In this document: piece by piece, positions 8,925-17,624 of the stretch | How the letters are laid out: every line of letters starts with the position of its first letter | Position numbering within the stretch: position 1 is the stretch's first letter | NCBI RefSeq assembly: GCF_021390545.1 | Contig: NZ_JAJUWR010000027.1 | Span: 29,189-93,188, forward strand | Direction: 5' to 3' | DNA from: Algoriphagus sp. AGSA1 | GTDB lineage: Bacteria; Bacteroidota; Bacteroidia; Cytophagales; Cyclobacteriaceae | Length of the DNA: 64,000 nucleotides | Program-made: the position numbers and the translations under genes | Notes under the pieces: generated by a model | The model's database searches: none | What the model was told of the DNA's origin: nothing | The model's input: only the letters and a program-made list of their open reading frames with translations

Positions 8925-9129
8925 TTTTAGACTGAATACTGTTGGAGGAAGTTAAGTGAGTCAGTGCAATAATCGTTAATTCTAATTTCAAAAGTTAGGT
9001 TTTTGAACGCTGATTTAGTTCATAACCATCTTATGCCCTTATTTATCCTGCCTAAAAGCTCAAAACCTTATGTCACCTGATCAAAGATGCCTTCAAGTCC
9101 GCCGTCATGTTAAATCATCCTATCTCTCC

Positions 9130-9723
9130 TCAGAAAATTGTTTCAAAATCCAAGCTGAGTTGCTGGCTTGATATTTCCTCTCCAGTGAAAGGAATAGTGG
9201 CAATATTATCAAATTTTTGGATTCGCTTGGTGTTCATAAGACGTCTCAAAAGCGTTAATTTATTTACCTCAAAAGACGCTTCGATCTCATGGTTTTGCCA
9301 ATGAGCCCAAGCTAGAGCATGTTGCTCTGGAGTCATTCCTCTGGCGATTGAGATGTGAGGAGTTGTATGAAATTGTGGTTTGTATAGTACTGGTCTTGCA
9401 AACTGACTAAGTTCCATTATAATTTGTGTGAGGTGATACTTATTATAGATACCGACAAAGACTGTCTCGGGAAATTGGCCGATTCCGTTTAGTTCGGCAG
9501 TAAATGGCTCCACTGTTTTTCCAAATCGTATTAGATTATCGACGAGTCGAGATTCCTTATAGTTTGATTGTAGGCAGTTCATGATACTAATATGCGGTTT
9601 GAAAATGTCCGCCATTGTGCAACCATATCTTTTTGTAAAATACTGTTTGTACGACATGATCAATTTGCAGATTTTCTCACTTGGTGAGATGACCAGGAAA
9701 TATTCATAGGTATTGAGTTTCAT
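9130..9723 (-). CDS. 2H phosphoesterase (2'-5' RNA ligase family)
   Basis: A 197-residue protein with the two HxS motifs that define the 2H superfamily: 'PHISIMN' at about residues 43-49 and 'PHISIARG' about 80 residues later. Members act on 2',3'-cyclic or 2'-5' phosphodiester ends of RNA or on nucleotide derivatives. It lies 26 bases downstream of the DnaE-like polymerase gene on the same strand and could be read through from the mutagenesis operon. There is no known functional link. Confidence 0.8.
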   Translation of the reverse strand: MKLNTYEYFLVISPSEKICKLIMSYKQYFTKRYGCTMADIFKPHISIMNCLQSNYKESRLVDNLIRFGKTVEPFTAELNGIGQFPETVFVGIYNKYHLTQIIMELSQFARPVLYKPQFHTTPHISIARGMTPEQHALAWAHWQNHEIEASFEVNKLTLLRRLMNTKRIQKFDNIATIPFTGEEISSQQLSLDFETIF

Positions 9724-9749
9724 TGTTTTTATAATTTAAGTTGTTCGTT

Positions 9750-12716
9750 TTATACAGATACAGCAGAAAGTTCCTGAACCGGCTCCACCTCCTTCTTATC
9801 CTTCAACCCCACCTTCCACATGCCGTGTACGTCGATGGCAAACGTCCCGAAATCTTCAACCACTTTGCCCCGGATTTTATAAAAACCCTTGCCTTGAAAA
9901 GGGAAGCGTTTCAGGGAATTGGGGAAATGGACGGTGTCCAGCCAGTCACCCTTGGCATCGAGAAAGGTTCCAAAGGCCATGTGTTCCCGATTGACCGTGC
10001 GCACGTCTTTGGTGGTGACCAGCTGACCGAGCATTTCCACACTCTTCCCCAGTAACTCGGGCAGCTGATGCGCCAAAGCCATTCCTTTGCCATCATGGGC
10101 ACAAAGCCGGAACATATCGGTGAGGGCAAAACCGAGCACATTGATCTCATCAAGTGCGTCTTCGAGCGGATAATCGGGGAAATCAGGAAGGGCAAAATCC
10201 ATGGGAGGTTCTTTGAACAGTGCAGGTGAATCGGGGATGGCAGCCAGCTGCTTTTGGGCGAAGTTGGCTTTCCAAAGCAGTTTTTTCTTCCCCAACCCCG
10301 TAAATCCAAAAGCTCCTACGCTGATGAGAATGTTCAATTGCTCAGGACCGGCATGGGTGCGCTCGATAAAGTCTTCCAAGCTCAGGTAATTCCCGTTTGT
10401 TTTCCTTTCCTCCAGAATCAGGTCACAGAGTTTTTTTTCCAGTTGCTGTACATGGATCATTCCCACGAAAATCTCTTCCCCGCTGATGTTGGTCAGATAC
10501 TCACTGCGGTTTACGCAGGGCGGATTTACCTTCGCCCCGGTACGTTTTAGCTCATGGAAATAGAATTCCGTGGCATAAAAGCCCCCGAAATTATTGATCA
10601 CTGCCACCATAAACTCCATGGGGAAATAGGTCTTTAGGTAGAGGCTTTGATAGCTTTCCACCGCAAAAGAAGCGGAGTGCGCCTTGGAAAATGAATAGCC
10701 ACCAAAGGACTCCATTTGCCGCCATACTTCCGCAGCGACTGCGTCATCATGTCCAAGCTCTTTGCAGTTTTTGAAGAAGTTTTCCCGGATCTCATTAAAG
10801 CGATTGTGTGATCTATACTTACCCGACATCGCCCGTCGTAGAATATCCGCTTCACCCATGTCCAACCCGGCGAAGTGATGGGCGACTTTGATCACATCTT
10901 CCTGATAGACCATCACGCCGAAAGTTTCCTCTAACAATTCTTTCATCTTGGGATGGAGGTACACGATCTTCTCAGGGTCATGAAAACGCTCAATGTACTG
11001 CTTCATCATACCCGACTGTGCCACACCCGGACGGATGATGGAGCTCGCCGCCACTAGTGTGAGGTAGTCGTTACATTTCAGCTTGGTGAGCAGCTGTCGC
11101 ATGGCAGGACTTTCGATGTAAAAGCAACCGATGGTATCAGCCTTTCGGATTTGCTCCGCCACTTTGGGATCACTCATGAACTGCTCTACCCGATGAATAT
11201 CAATGTCGATTCCACGGTTTTGCTTGACGAGCCGGATCGCGTCTTTGATATGCCCCAATCCACGTTGGCTGAGGATGTCGAGCTTGAAGAGCCCGATTTT
11301 CTCTGCCAAAAACATGTCTATCTGAGCGGTGCAAAAGCCTTTTGGAGGCAATTCATTCACTGTGTACTGATAGATAGGTCTCTCAGAAATCAGCATTCCA
11401 CCCGGGTGTATGGAAAGATGGTTGGGGAAATTCTCCAGCAGCTTACCGTATTTCAGAATAGTGCGCTGTATTTTATCCTCATTCATCGGCTGGTCCTTGC
11501 CTCTCACGAGTTGGTCGATTTCTTCTTTTGGCAGGCCAAAGACCTTCCCCAACTCACGGATTATCGCCTTCCGCTGAAAAGTACTGTACATGCCCAGCAG
11601 TGAAACATGGTCTTTGCCGTAGCGCTTGAAAATGTAATCGATCACCTCGTCCCGGTCTTTCCAGGAGAAGTCAATATCAAAATCCGGAGGGGAAGTCCGG
11701 TGTGGATTGAGAAAGCGTTCGAAATACAGATCGAGCCTGATGGGATCTACATCCGTGATTTTTAGACAATATGCCACAATGGAATTGGCACCGCTTCCCC
11801 TGCCCACGTAGTAGAAGCCACGGTTCTGCGCATAGCGGATCACGTCCCAGACGATAAGAAAGTACGCATTGAAATTCAGGTCATTGATGATTTTCAGTTC
11901 TTTGATCAGACGGGCTTTGGCCACAGGATCAGTGCCGTACCGATAATGGAAACCTTCCATGGCAAGCTTTGCCAGTAAAACCCGATCATCTTCCGCACTG
12001 ACACTGTAGTGTTTTTTGTTTTTGTCGGTGAGGAGCTCGGTGGTGATCTCACAGGCATCGATCAGCTGTAGCGTGTTGCTGATCATTACGGGGAAATTTC
12101 GAAAAGAACTCATCAGGGCAGCTTCCGAAACGAACGTTTCATCCGACGAAGCAAAGTCCTTTTCTACCAGTTTACTGATGAGCGTATTTTTGGCTATGGC
12201 ACGGAGCAGGCGATGTACGTTGAAGAAGGTTTTGTCCTGGAAAGTCACGGGATGCCGGATGATCCATTTCTTCAGGGCGGCTTCTACTTCCTGCTTTTTC
12301 ACGCGATTCAGCTCGCTTGCCAGTACACCGATAAATTCATGTTCTTTTAGATCCTGCGCAGAAAAACTCCCAACCGGATGGATAACCAACACCTCTGAAA
12401 AGCAGTCAGGCCGCTCGGGGAAAGGCATTTCTGCCTGCAAATGCTGAGAAAGAAAACGGTTGATTTCGAGTAGGCCGGCATCATTTTTAGCCAATAGGAT
12501 ATAGCAGAACCTATCTTCGTTACGGATCTCGGTCCCTACGATGGGTTTGATTTTCTTTTCTCTGCAGAAATCCACGAAATCCCATGTGTCGGCGGTACTG
12601 TTGATATTGGTGAGGCCAAGGGAAGCTAGACCAAGATCTGCAGCTGCGTCCACGAGGTCTTGGGTGCTGTAGGTGCCGTAGCGGTAGCTGAACCAGGTTT
12701 TACAATTGATAAACAT
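9750..12716 (-). CDS. DnaE-type DNA polymerase III alpha subunit, error-prone (ImuC/DnaE2-like)
   Basis: A 988-residue C-family polymerase, shorter than replicative DnaE (about 1160) and near DnaE2/ImuC. The N-terminal PHP domain lacks the usual HxH metal motif (the start reads 'NCKTWFSYRYGTYS'), so its exonuclease-like site is probably dead. The catalytic core has 'GRGSGAN' (305-311) and 'PDFDIDF' (344-350) with the first catalytic aspartates. 'GGYSFSKAHSASFA' and a helix-hairpin-helix-like region follow, and an OB-fold comes near the end. The gene starts 1 base after dinB and lies in the same operon. This Y-family plus DnaE2 arrangement is the hallmark of an inducible mutasome for lesion bypass. 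Confidence 0.92.
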   Translation of the reverse strand: MFINCKTWFSYRYGTYSTQDLVDAAADLGLASLGLTNINSTADTWDFVDFCREKKIKPIVGTEIRNEDRFCYILLAKNDAGLLEINRFLSQHLQAEMPFPERPDCFSEVLVIHPVGSFSAQDLKEHEFIGVLASELNRVKKQEVEAALKKWIIRHPVTFQDKTFFNVHRLLRAIAKNTLISKLVEKDFASSDETFVSEAALMSSFRNFPVMISNTLQLIDACEITTELLTDKNKKHYSVSAEDDRVLLAKLAMEGFHYRYGTDPVAKARLIKELKIINDLNFNAYFLIVWDVIRYAQNRGFYYVGRGSGANSIVAYCLKITDVDPIRLDLYFERFLNPHRTSPPDFDIDFSWKDRDEVIDYIFKRYGKDHVSLLGMYSTFQRKAIIRELGKVFGLPKEEIDQLVRGKDQPMNEDKIQRTILKYGKLLENFPNHLSIHPGGMLISERPIYQYTVNELPPKGFCTAQIDMFLAEKIGLFKLDILSQRGLGHIKDAIRLVKQNRGIDIDIHRVEQFMSDPKVAEQIRKADTIGCFYIESPAMRQLLTKLKCNDYLTLVAASSIIRPGVAQSGMMKQYIERFHDPEKIVYLHPKMKELLEETFGVMVYQEDVIKVAHHFAGLDMGEADILRRAMSGKYRSHNRFNEIRENFFKNCKELGHDDAVAAEVWRQMESFGGYSFSKAHSASFAVESYQSLYLKTYFPMEFMVAVINNFGGFYATEFYFHELKRTGAKVNPPCVNRSEYLTNISGEEIFVGMIHVQQLEKKLCDLILEERKTNGNYLSLEDFIERTHAGPEQLNILISVGAFGFTGLGKKKLLWKANFAQKQLAAIPDSPALFKEPPMDFALPDFPDYPLEDALDEINVLGFALTDMFRLCAHDGKGMALAHQLPELLGKSVEMLGQLVTTKDVRTVNREHMAFGTFLDAKGDWLDTVHFPNSLKRFPFQGKGFYKIRGKVVEDFGTFAIDVHGMWKVGLKDKKEVEPVQELSAVSV

Positions 12717-12717
12717 T

Positions 12718-13866
12718 TTATGCGGACGTTAGGGTGATGGCTCGGGTGAGGCTTTTTTCGCCGTAGCGGTTTTTGATCCAGTCGATGGCCTGGTATAGAT
12801 TTACTCCCTCTTCGGTGTCGTGGAAAAGATCGATCTGCTGATGCCCCTGGACGAGATGACTGACTTTTACGCCTATCAGGCGCACGAGCATTCTTTTTTC
12901 ATAGAGCTTGGCAAAGAGTTCCTTGGCCCGCTGTAGCAAGACCTCGTCCGAGCTGGTGTAGGGGATGATGCACTGACGGCTGACCGTGTCGAAATTGGCA
13001 TAGCGGAGCTTCACCGTGATGCAGCCGCAGAGCTTGTGTTTTTGGCGAAGTTCAAAACCGACTTTCTCTGTCATCCGTACCAATTGGCTGTGGAGAAAAG
13101 CCATGTCGATGGTGTCCGATTCAAAGGTGTTTTCGGTGCCGATGCTCTTTTGCTCGGAGTAGGGGATGACCGGAGACTCATCGATTCCGTTGGCTTTGCG
13201 GGAAAGGTCTAGTCCGGATTTTCCCAGGAGATTTTGCATCATCCGGGGAGGGATCTCACTGAGCAACCTGATGTTTTCCACCCCCATCCGCTCCAACAAT
13301 GCGGAAGTCTTTTCGCCTACGCCCGGCATTCTTCGGATGGGGAGTGGGGCGAGGTAGGGTTTCTCTAAGCCAAATGGGATGGTGGTCTGCCCGTTGGGTT
13401 TGGCATCATGGGTGGCGACTTTGGATACCAGTTTGTTCACTGCCAGGGCGCAGGAAATCGGCAGACCCGATTGCCTATAGATCTTTTCCCGTAATTCCTT
13501 GGTGAATTTTTCGCAGCCAAAAAACCGATCCATCCCTGTCATATCGATGTAAAACTCATCAATGGATGCTTTCTCCATTACCGGTACCTGCTCTTGGAGC
13601 GCCTCAGTGATCAGGCGTGAATGCCGGCTGTAGCTATCATGGTCTCCTTTGATGTAAAATGCCGAAGGGCAGAGCCTTCGTGCCAACTTCATAGGCATGG
13701 CGGAATGCACTCCGAATGCCCGGGCTTCGTAACTGCACGAAGCCACCACTCCCCGGTCGGAGCTGCCGCCGATGATGACGGGTTTGCCTTTGAGGGCATC
13801 GTTTTTCAACCGCTCCACAGACACAAAAAACGTGTCCAGATCCAAATGCACGATATGCCTTTCCAT
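12718..13866 (-). CDS. dinB: Y-family DNA polymerase (DinB/Pol IV)
   Basis: A 382-residue translesion polymerase. Palm residues are 'HLDLDTFF' (Asp9, Asp11) and 'SIDEFY' (Asp103-Glu104), so it should be catalytically active, unlike the degenerate ImuB proteins of proteobacteria. The thumb has a helix-hairpin-helix ('MPGVGEKTSALLERMG'), the little finger follows, and a clamp-binding peptide QIDLF is at about 344-348. The gene is divergent from the S24 repressor, with the dyad operator between them, and is followed after 1 base by the DnaE-like gene. Confidence 0.93.
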   Translation of the reverse strand: MERHIVHLDLDTFFVSVERLKNDALKGKPVIIGGSSDRGVVASCSYEARAFGVHSAMPMKLARRLCPSAFYIKGDHDSYSRHSRLITEALQEQVPVMEKASIDEFYIDMTGMDRFFGCEKFTKELREKIYRQSGLPISCALAVNKLVSKVATHDAKPNGQTTIPFGLEKPYLAPLPIRRMPGVGEKTSALLERMGVENIRLLSEIPPRMMQNLLGKSGLDLSRKANGIDESPVIPYSEQKSIGTENTFESDTIDMAFLHSQLVRMTEKVGFELRQKHKLCGCITVKLRYANFDTVSRQCIIPYTSSDEVLLQRAKELFAKLYEKRMLVRLIGVKVSHLVQGHQQIDLFHDTEEGVNLYQAIDWIKNRYGEKSLTRAITLTSA

Positions 13867-13886
13867 TTCTCAGATCATTTACTATA

Positions 13887-13930
13887 TTTGATACTATTAA
13901 TACCATATTACTGTTATTAATTGTATCGAA
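13887..13930. promoter_or_regulatory. extended dyad operator between dinB and the S24 repressor
   Basis: Half-site TTTGATACTATTAATACCA (13887-13905) and the inverted half-site at 13912-13930 (read on the minus strand TTCGATACAATTAATAACA) agree at 16 of 19 positions, around a 6-bp spacer. The dyad fills most of the 69-bp gap between the dinB start (13866) and the repressor ATG (13936), and ends 5 bases before that ATG. It is the natural binding site for the HTH/S24 protein and would control both directions. Confidence 0.8.
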
Positions 13931-13935
13931 TAAAA

Positions 13936-14742
13936 ATGGAAAGTCAAAGCTTTTTCTGGGCATCCAATCTGAAATTTCTCAGAAAGCGACGCAAATTGAG
14001 TCAGGATATGCTGGCGGAGAATCTTGGAATGACCAGGGCCAAGCTGAACGCACATGAAAATGGGCATAGCAAGTCACCGGCAATTGAGGATTTGCTGCTT
14101 TGTGCGGATTACTTCAGAATGAGTGTGGATACGCTGCTTCGGGTGGATCTTTCGAAACTGAGTGAATTGAAAATCCGTGAGCTGGAAGCAGGAAATGATG
14201 TGTTTCTGAGCGGTTCGAAAGTCAGGATTCTGGCCACTACCGTGAGTTCAAGCAATGAGGATAACATCGAGCTCGTACCGATCAAAGCCAAGGCCGGATA
14301 TCTGGGAGGCTTCGGGGATCCGGAGTATTTGAGTACGCTGCCTGTTTTCAATCTGCCAAATCTGCCCAAGGACAAAAAGTACCGCATGTTTCAGACTGAA
14401 GGAGACAGCATGCTGCCCATTGCGGATGGGGCCTATGTGATTGGCTCGTATCTATCCGAGTGGCGGCTTGCCAAGGAAACCCCCTGCGTGGTAGTGACGG
14501 CGAGTGAAGGTGTCAGTTTTAAAATGTTGAGTTTTCAGGCGAAGGAAAGAAACTTTTTGTTACGCTCGCTAAATCCTGTTTATACACCTTACACGGTTCC
14601 GGCGGAAGAGATCCGTGAGATATGGAAATTTGAATATTACATGAGTGATGAGTTTCCACAGGAGCCGCTGACGCTACAGCAAGTCGGAATCGAGATCTCG
14701 GAGATTAACAGAAAGCTGGGGCTGCTGGGGGGTAACCTTTGA
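13936..14742 (+). CDS. XRE-family HTH / S24 (LexA/CI-like) autocleaving repressor
   Basis: A 268-residue protein from the ATG at 13936; a TTG 15 bases upstream lies in the operator and is less likely. Residues 8-70 are an XRE helix-turn-helix ('LSQDMLAENLGMTRAKLNAHE'). The C-terminal S24 domain has a scissile Ala120-Gly121 ('IKAKAGYL'), catalytic Ser158 ('EGDSML') and Lys196 ('VSFKML'), with spacing close to LexA/CI. It should repress the divergent dinB-dnaE operon and its own gene until damage triggers self-cleavage. That model is inference from architecture. Confidence 0.9.
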   Translation: MESQSFFWASNLKFLRKRRKLSQDMLAENLGMTRAKLNAHENGHSKSPAIEDLLLCADYFRMSVDTLLRVDLSKLSELKIRELEAGNDVFLSGSKVRILATTVSSSNEDNIELVPIKAKAGYLGGFGDPEYLSTLPVFNLPNLPKDKKYRMFQTEGDSMLPIADGAYVIGSYLSEWRLAKETPCVVVTASEGVSFKMLSFQAKERNFLLRSLNPVYTPYTVPAEEIREIWKFEYYMSDEFPQEPLTLQQVGIEISEINRKLGLLGGNL

Positions 14743-15076
14743 GGTGTCACCCGAAGGGTCTCCTCGAAGGTTTTGTATGGTGATAAAATCCCCCTAGCCC
14801 TCCGCCGCGACGGAGGGAATTGCCAAATTTGAACCTCTAGCATTAATTCAAAGTACGTACGTGCGGTTAAGCGGATACCCATATTTATTTTTCACAAGGG
14901 GTAATGATAGACGGATTATTCACTTTAAATTTCCCTAGTTTTGGTGGGCTGAGCAGAACTAAAGTGGCTTACCTTCGGTTTGAATTGAAACTTCTAGAGA
15001 CATTCAGCTCTCTGGGTTTCTCGCTTAAATCAGACACTTCTATTCACCCACAGTATTTAATTTTTACATTGCTGTT
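14743..15076. other. 334-bp gap with a hairpin and a dispersed repeat
   Basis: No gene is seen. A G+C-rich hairpin (CCCTCCG at 14798-14804, CGGAGGG at 14811-14817) is followed by a segment ending TTTGAACCTC at about 14828-14837. The same combination, a C-rich/G-rich hairpin then ATTGC..AATTTGAACCTC, recurs at 19620-19669. This looks like a dispersed intergenic repeat family. The hairpin may also act as a weak terminator for the repressor gene. Confidence 0.55.
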
Positions 15077-16243
15077 TTGACCAAATCATTTTCCTCCCAA
15101 TCTCTCCTTATCACCGGGATTATCTTAGTTTCGATCAATTTGCGCACTTCGATAGCATCGGTTGGGCCATTGATTCCGTTTATCCGGGAGGATTTGGGCT
15201 TGTCCAATGGCTTGGCGGGCTTTCTCACCACGCTCCCTTTACTGACATTTGCTACCTTTTCCCTTTTTGCTCCCGCTATAGGAAAAAGACTGGGGATGGG
15301 AAGGGCGGTATTTTTGGCTATTGCTATTTTGACTTTAGGAGTTGTTGTAAGGGTTTTGGATGGGGTGGTTCTGCTATTTTTGGGCACGGCACTTACAGGT
15401 ATTGGAATAGTGATTGCGAATGTCTTGCTGATTCCGCTTATCAAGGTGAGACTGCCCGGGAAACTTGGCTTGATGACTGCTCTGCTTGCTACCATGATGT
15501 CGCTTTTTGCGGCTATTGCGATAGCAGTAAGCGTGCCATTGGCAGTTGATCTGAACATGGGATGGAGAGGATCACTGGCTTTTTGGGCTATTTTTATGGT
15601 TATGGCCTTGATCATCTGGTTCCCCCAGCTCCAGCGCCCAAAAGCGAATTTGCACCAAGTGATCCAGCCGGCTAAAAATGTTTGGAAATCCAAGCTGGCA
15701 TGGCATGTGACGATCTTCATGGGTGCCCAGTCTATTATGTACTTTACTGTGATTACATGGCTGCCTGATATGTTGATTTCCCGGGGCTGGACTCCTTCCC
15801 AAGCCGGCATAGTTGCTTCTCTTATGCAAGTGGTTTCGTTGATAGGTTCTTATTTTGCGCCTAATCTACTGATTAAGCTTAAGGAACAAACCGGGGTGGT
15901 GAAGACGGTCGGTGCCGGATATTTGATAGGATATCTTACGCTTTTTATAGAGAATGAATTGCTTACTTATGCGGCCCTAGCGATAATAGGATTGTGCATG
16001 GGGGCAAGTTTGAGTATCGCTTATACGTTGATTTCTCTGAGAACAGCAGAAGATCAGACTACAGCCAAACTCTCGGCGATGGTCCAGTCCTCCGGCTATT
16101 ATCTTGCAGCCTTGGGTCCCATGCTTTTTGGGGTTTCTCTTGATTTATTTAATAACTGGAATGTTCTTATTTACTTTTTACTGTTTTTCGCAGGGATCTT
16201 TACTTATTTCGGCATGTCAGCAGGAAGAGATCGTAAAATCTAA
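15077..16243 (+). CDS. MFS transporter (CynX/NimT family)
   Basis: A 388-residue membrane protein with about 12 hydrophobic segments and the opening 'ILVSINLRTSIASVGPLIPFI', typical of the CynX/NimT (cyanate/nitroimidazole) branch of the major facilitator superfamily. The best start is a TTG at 15077, as no ATG precedes the first transmembrane segment in frame. The substrate is not predictable. It is monocistronic between two intergenic gaps. Confidence 0.85.
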   Translation: MTKSFSSQSLLITGIILVSINLRTSIASVGPLIPFIREDLGLSNGLAGFLTTLPLLTFATFSLFAPAIGKRLGMGRAVFLAIAILTLGVVVRVLDGVVLLFLGTALTGIGIVIANVLLIPLIKVRLPGKLGLMTALLATMMSLFAAIAIAVSVPLAVDLNMGWRGSLAFWAIFMVMALIIWFPQLQRPKANLHQVIQPAKNVWKSKLAWHVTIFMGAQSIMYFTVITWLPDMLISRGWTPSQAGIVASLMQVVSLIGSYFAPNLLIKLKEQTGVVKTVGAGYLIGYLTLFIENELLTYAALAIIGLCMGASLSIAYTLISLRTAEDQTTAKLSAMVQSSGYYLAALGPMLFGVSLDLFNNWNVLIYFLLFFAGIFTYFGMSAGRDRKI

Positions 16244-16312
16244 TTCCCAAATATTATTTCGTCCTTGATGGAATAGAATGTAATTTTGTGATCAAATTAA
16301 GCCCAGTCTGCT

Positions 16313-16915
16313 ATGCAAGAATTCCTTCACACCCTAGGCATTTCCGAACAATTGTTCAATTACCTGATCATGCCCCTGCTCATCTTCTGCGCACGAGTGG
16401 GCGATGTGTCCATCAATACGCTCAGGATTATGTTTATGATGAACGGGAAAAAGAACATTGCGCCGTTTTTAGGGTTTTTTGAGGCACTGATATGGCTCCT
16501 TGCGATCGGTCAGATTTTTCAGAATATTGACAATCCCCTTTCCTACATTGCCTATGCCGGTGGATTCGGTACAGGTACTTACGTGGGGATGTATTTTGAG
16601 GAAAAACTTGCTCTGGGAAGGGTGCTGGTGCGGGTGATCACGCCAAAACCTCTTCCCGAATTGATAGAGTACATGAAGGAGCGGGATTTCCGCTTTACGA
16701 ATGTGGGTGGTGAAGGTCGTTTTGGAAAGGTGAATCTGCTTTTCACCGTGATGAAAAGAGACAATCTGAGCGAGTTTGTGGCCAAAGTGCAAAGCATAGA
16801 CGAGAAAGCATTCTATACCATTGAGAGTGTGAAGCGGGTGTCTGAGGACGATCTGAATGTGATGGACGACAAGCCACGGTTCAATATGAGTTTTTTCAGT
16901 AGAGCCCGTACCTGA
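16313..16915 (+). CDS. UPF0316 family membrane protein (DUF5698/DUF2179)
   Basis: A 200-residue protein with three N-terminal transmembrane segments (DUF5698: 'LLIFCARVGDVSINTLRIMFM', residues 22-42) and a soluble C-terminal DUF2179-like domain ('RVITPKPLPELIEYMKERDF'). Its stop overlaps the next start (TGATG), so it is cotranscribed with the tRNA methyltransferase. Function is unknown; DUF2179 domains occur in small-molecule-sensing membrane proteins. Confidence 0.8.
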   Translation: MQEFLHTLGISEQLFNYLIMPLLIFCARVGDVSINTLRIMFMMNGKKNIAPFLGFFEALIWLLAIGQIFQNIDNPLSYIAYAGGFGTGTYVGMYFEEKLALGRVLVRVITPKPLPELIEYMKERDFRFTNVGGEGRFGKVNLLFTVMKRDNLSEFVAKVQSIDEKAFYTIESVKRVSEDDLNVMDDKPRFNMSFFSRART

Positions 16916-17622
16916 TGGCCAATTCCTGGTTTCAGTTTCAGCAGTTCCGGGTCAACCAGGATAACTGTGCAATGAAAATCAGCACAGATGCTGTCATGCT
17001 GGGAGCCCTTGCGGATACGATCTCTCCAAATGAAATCCTCGACATAGGAACAGGGACAGGAGTGATTGCCTTGATGCTTGCGCAGCGGTTTCCAGAAGCT
17101 AAAATCCAAGCGGTAGAAGTGGATTCCCAGACTGCTTCCCAGGCTTTGGATAATTTCAGGTCAAATGCATTTTCGGAGCGTATGCAGCTTTGGGAGGGCA
17201 GGCTTCAAAACTTCGAACCCCATAAGAAATATGACCTGATCGTAAGCAATCCGCCTTATTTTCCCGACCATTTGAAGTCATCTGACCTGCAGCGCAATAC
17301 GGCTTTGCATACCGACGAGCTTTCCTTTCAGGATTTATTGGTGAAAGCTGCTGCACTGTTAAAGGACACAGGTAAGTTTTGGGTGATTCTCCCTCCGAGA
17401 CAGATGCAGGATTTTCACCAGGAAGCAGAGAAACATGGACTGTTTCTGGGTGCCAAGTTCACACTTCAGGACAGACCCGGCAAACGGGTTTTGCGGGAGA
17501 TTTGCTTTTTTTCCCGAAAGCAAACTGAAGTCGAAGTCACGGCCATTTTTATCAAAAACGAAGAAGGGACACCTCATGAAACTTATGCAGGTCTGGTTTC
17601 CGGGTTTTTACTTGGTTTCTAG
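16915..17622 (+). CDS. trmN6: tRNA1(Val) (adenine(37)-N6)-methyltransferase
   Basis: A 235-residue class I SAM methyltransferase of the YfiC/TrmN6 group. Motif I 'ILDIGTGTGVIALMLAQ' lies at about residues 41-57, and the N6-adenine catalytic motif 'SNPPYFPDH' at about 119-127. The early 'FQFQQFRVNQDNCAMKISTDA' is typical of TrmN6. It modifies A37 of valine tRNA. One base overlaps the upstream UPF0316 gene. Confidence 0.9.
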   Translation: MANSWFQFQQFRVNQDNCAMKISTDAVMLGALADTISPNEILDIGTGTGVIALMLAQRFPEAKIQAVEVDSQTASQALDNFRSNAFSERMQLWEGRLQNFEPHKKYDLIVSNPPYFPDHLKSSDLQRNTALHTDELSFQDLLVKAAALLKDTGKFWVILPPRQMQDFHQEAEKHGLFLGAKFTLQDRPGKRVLREICFFSRKQTEVEVTAIFIKNEEGTPHETYAGLVSGFLLGF

Positions 17623-17624
17623 GG

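Noticed and set aside
16288..16482. 64-codon frame overlapping the UPF0316 gene start
   Set aside because: It is out of frame with a gene supported by family features and adds nothing.
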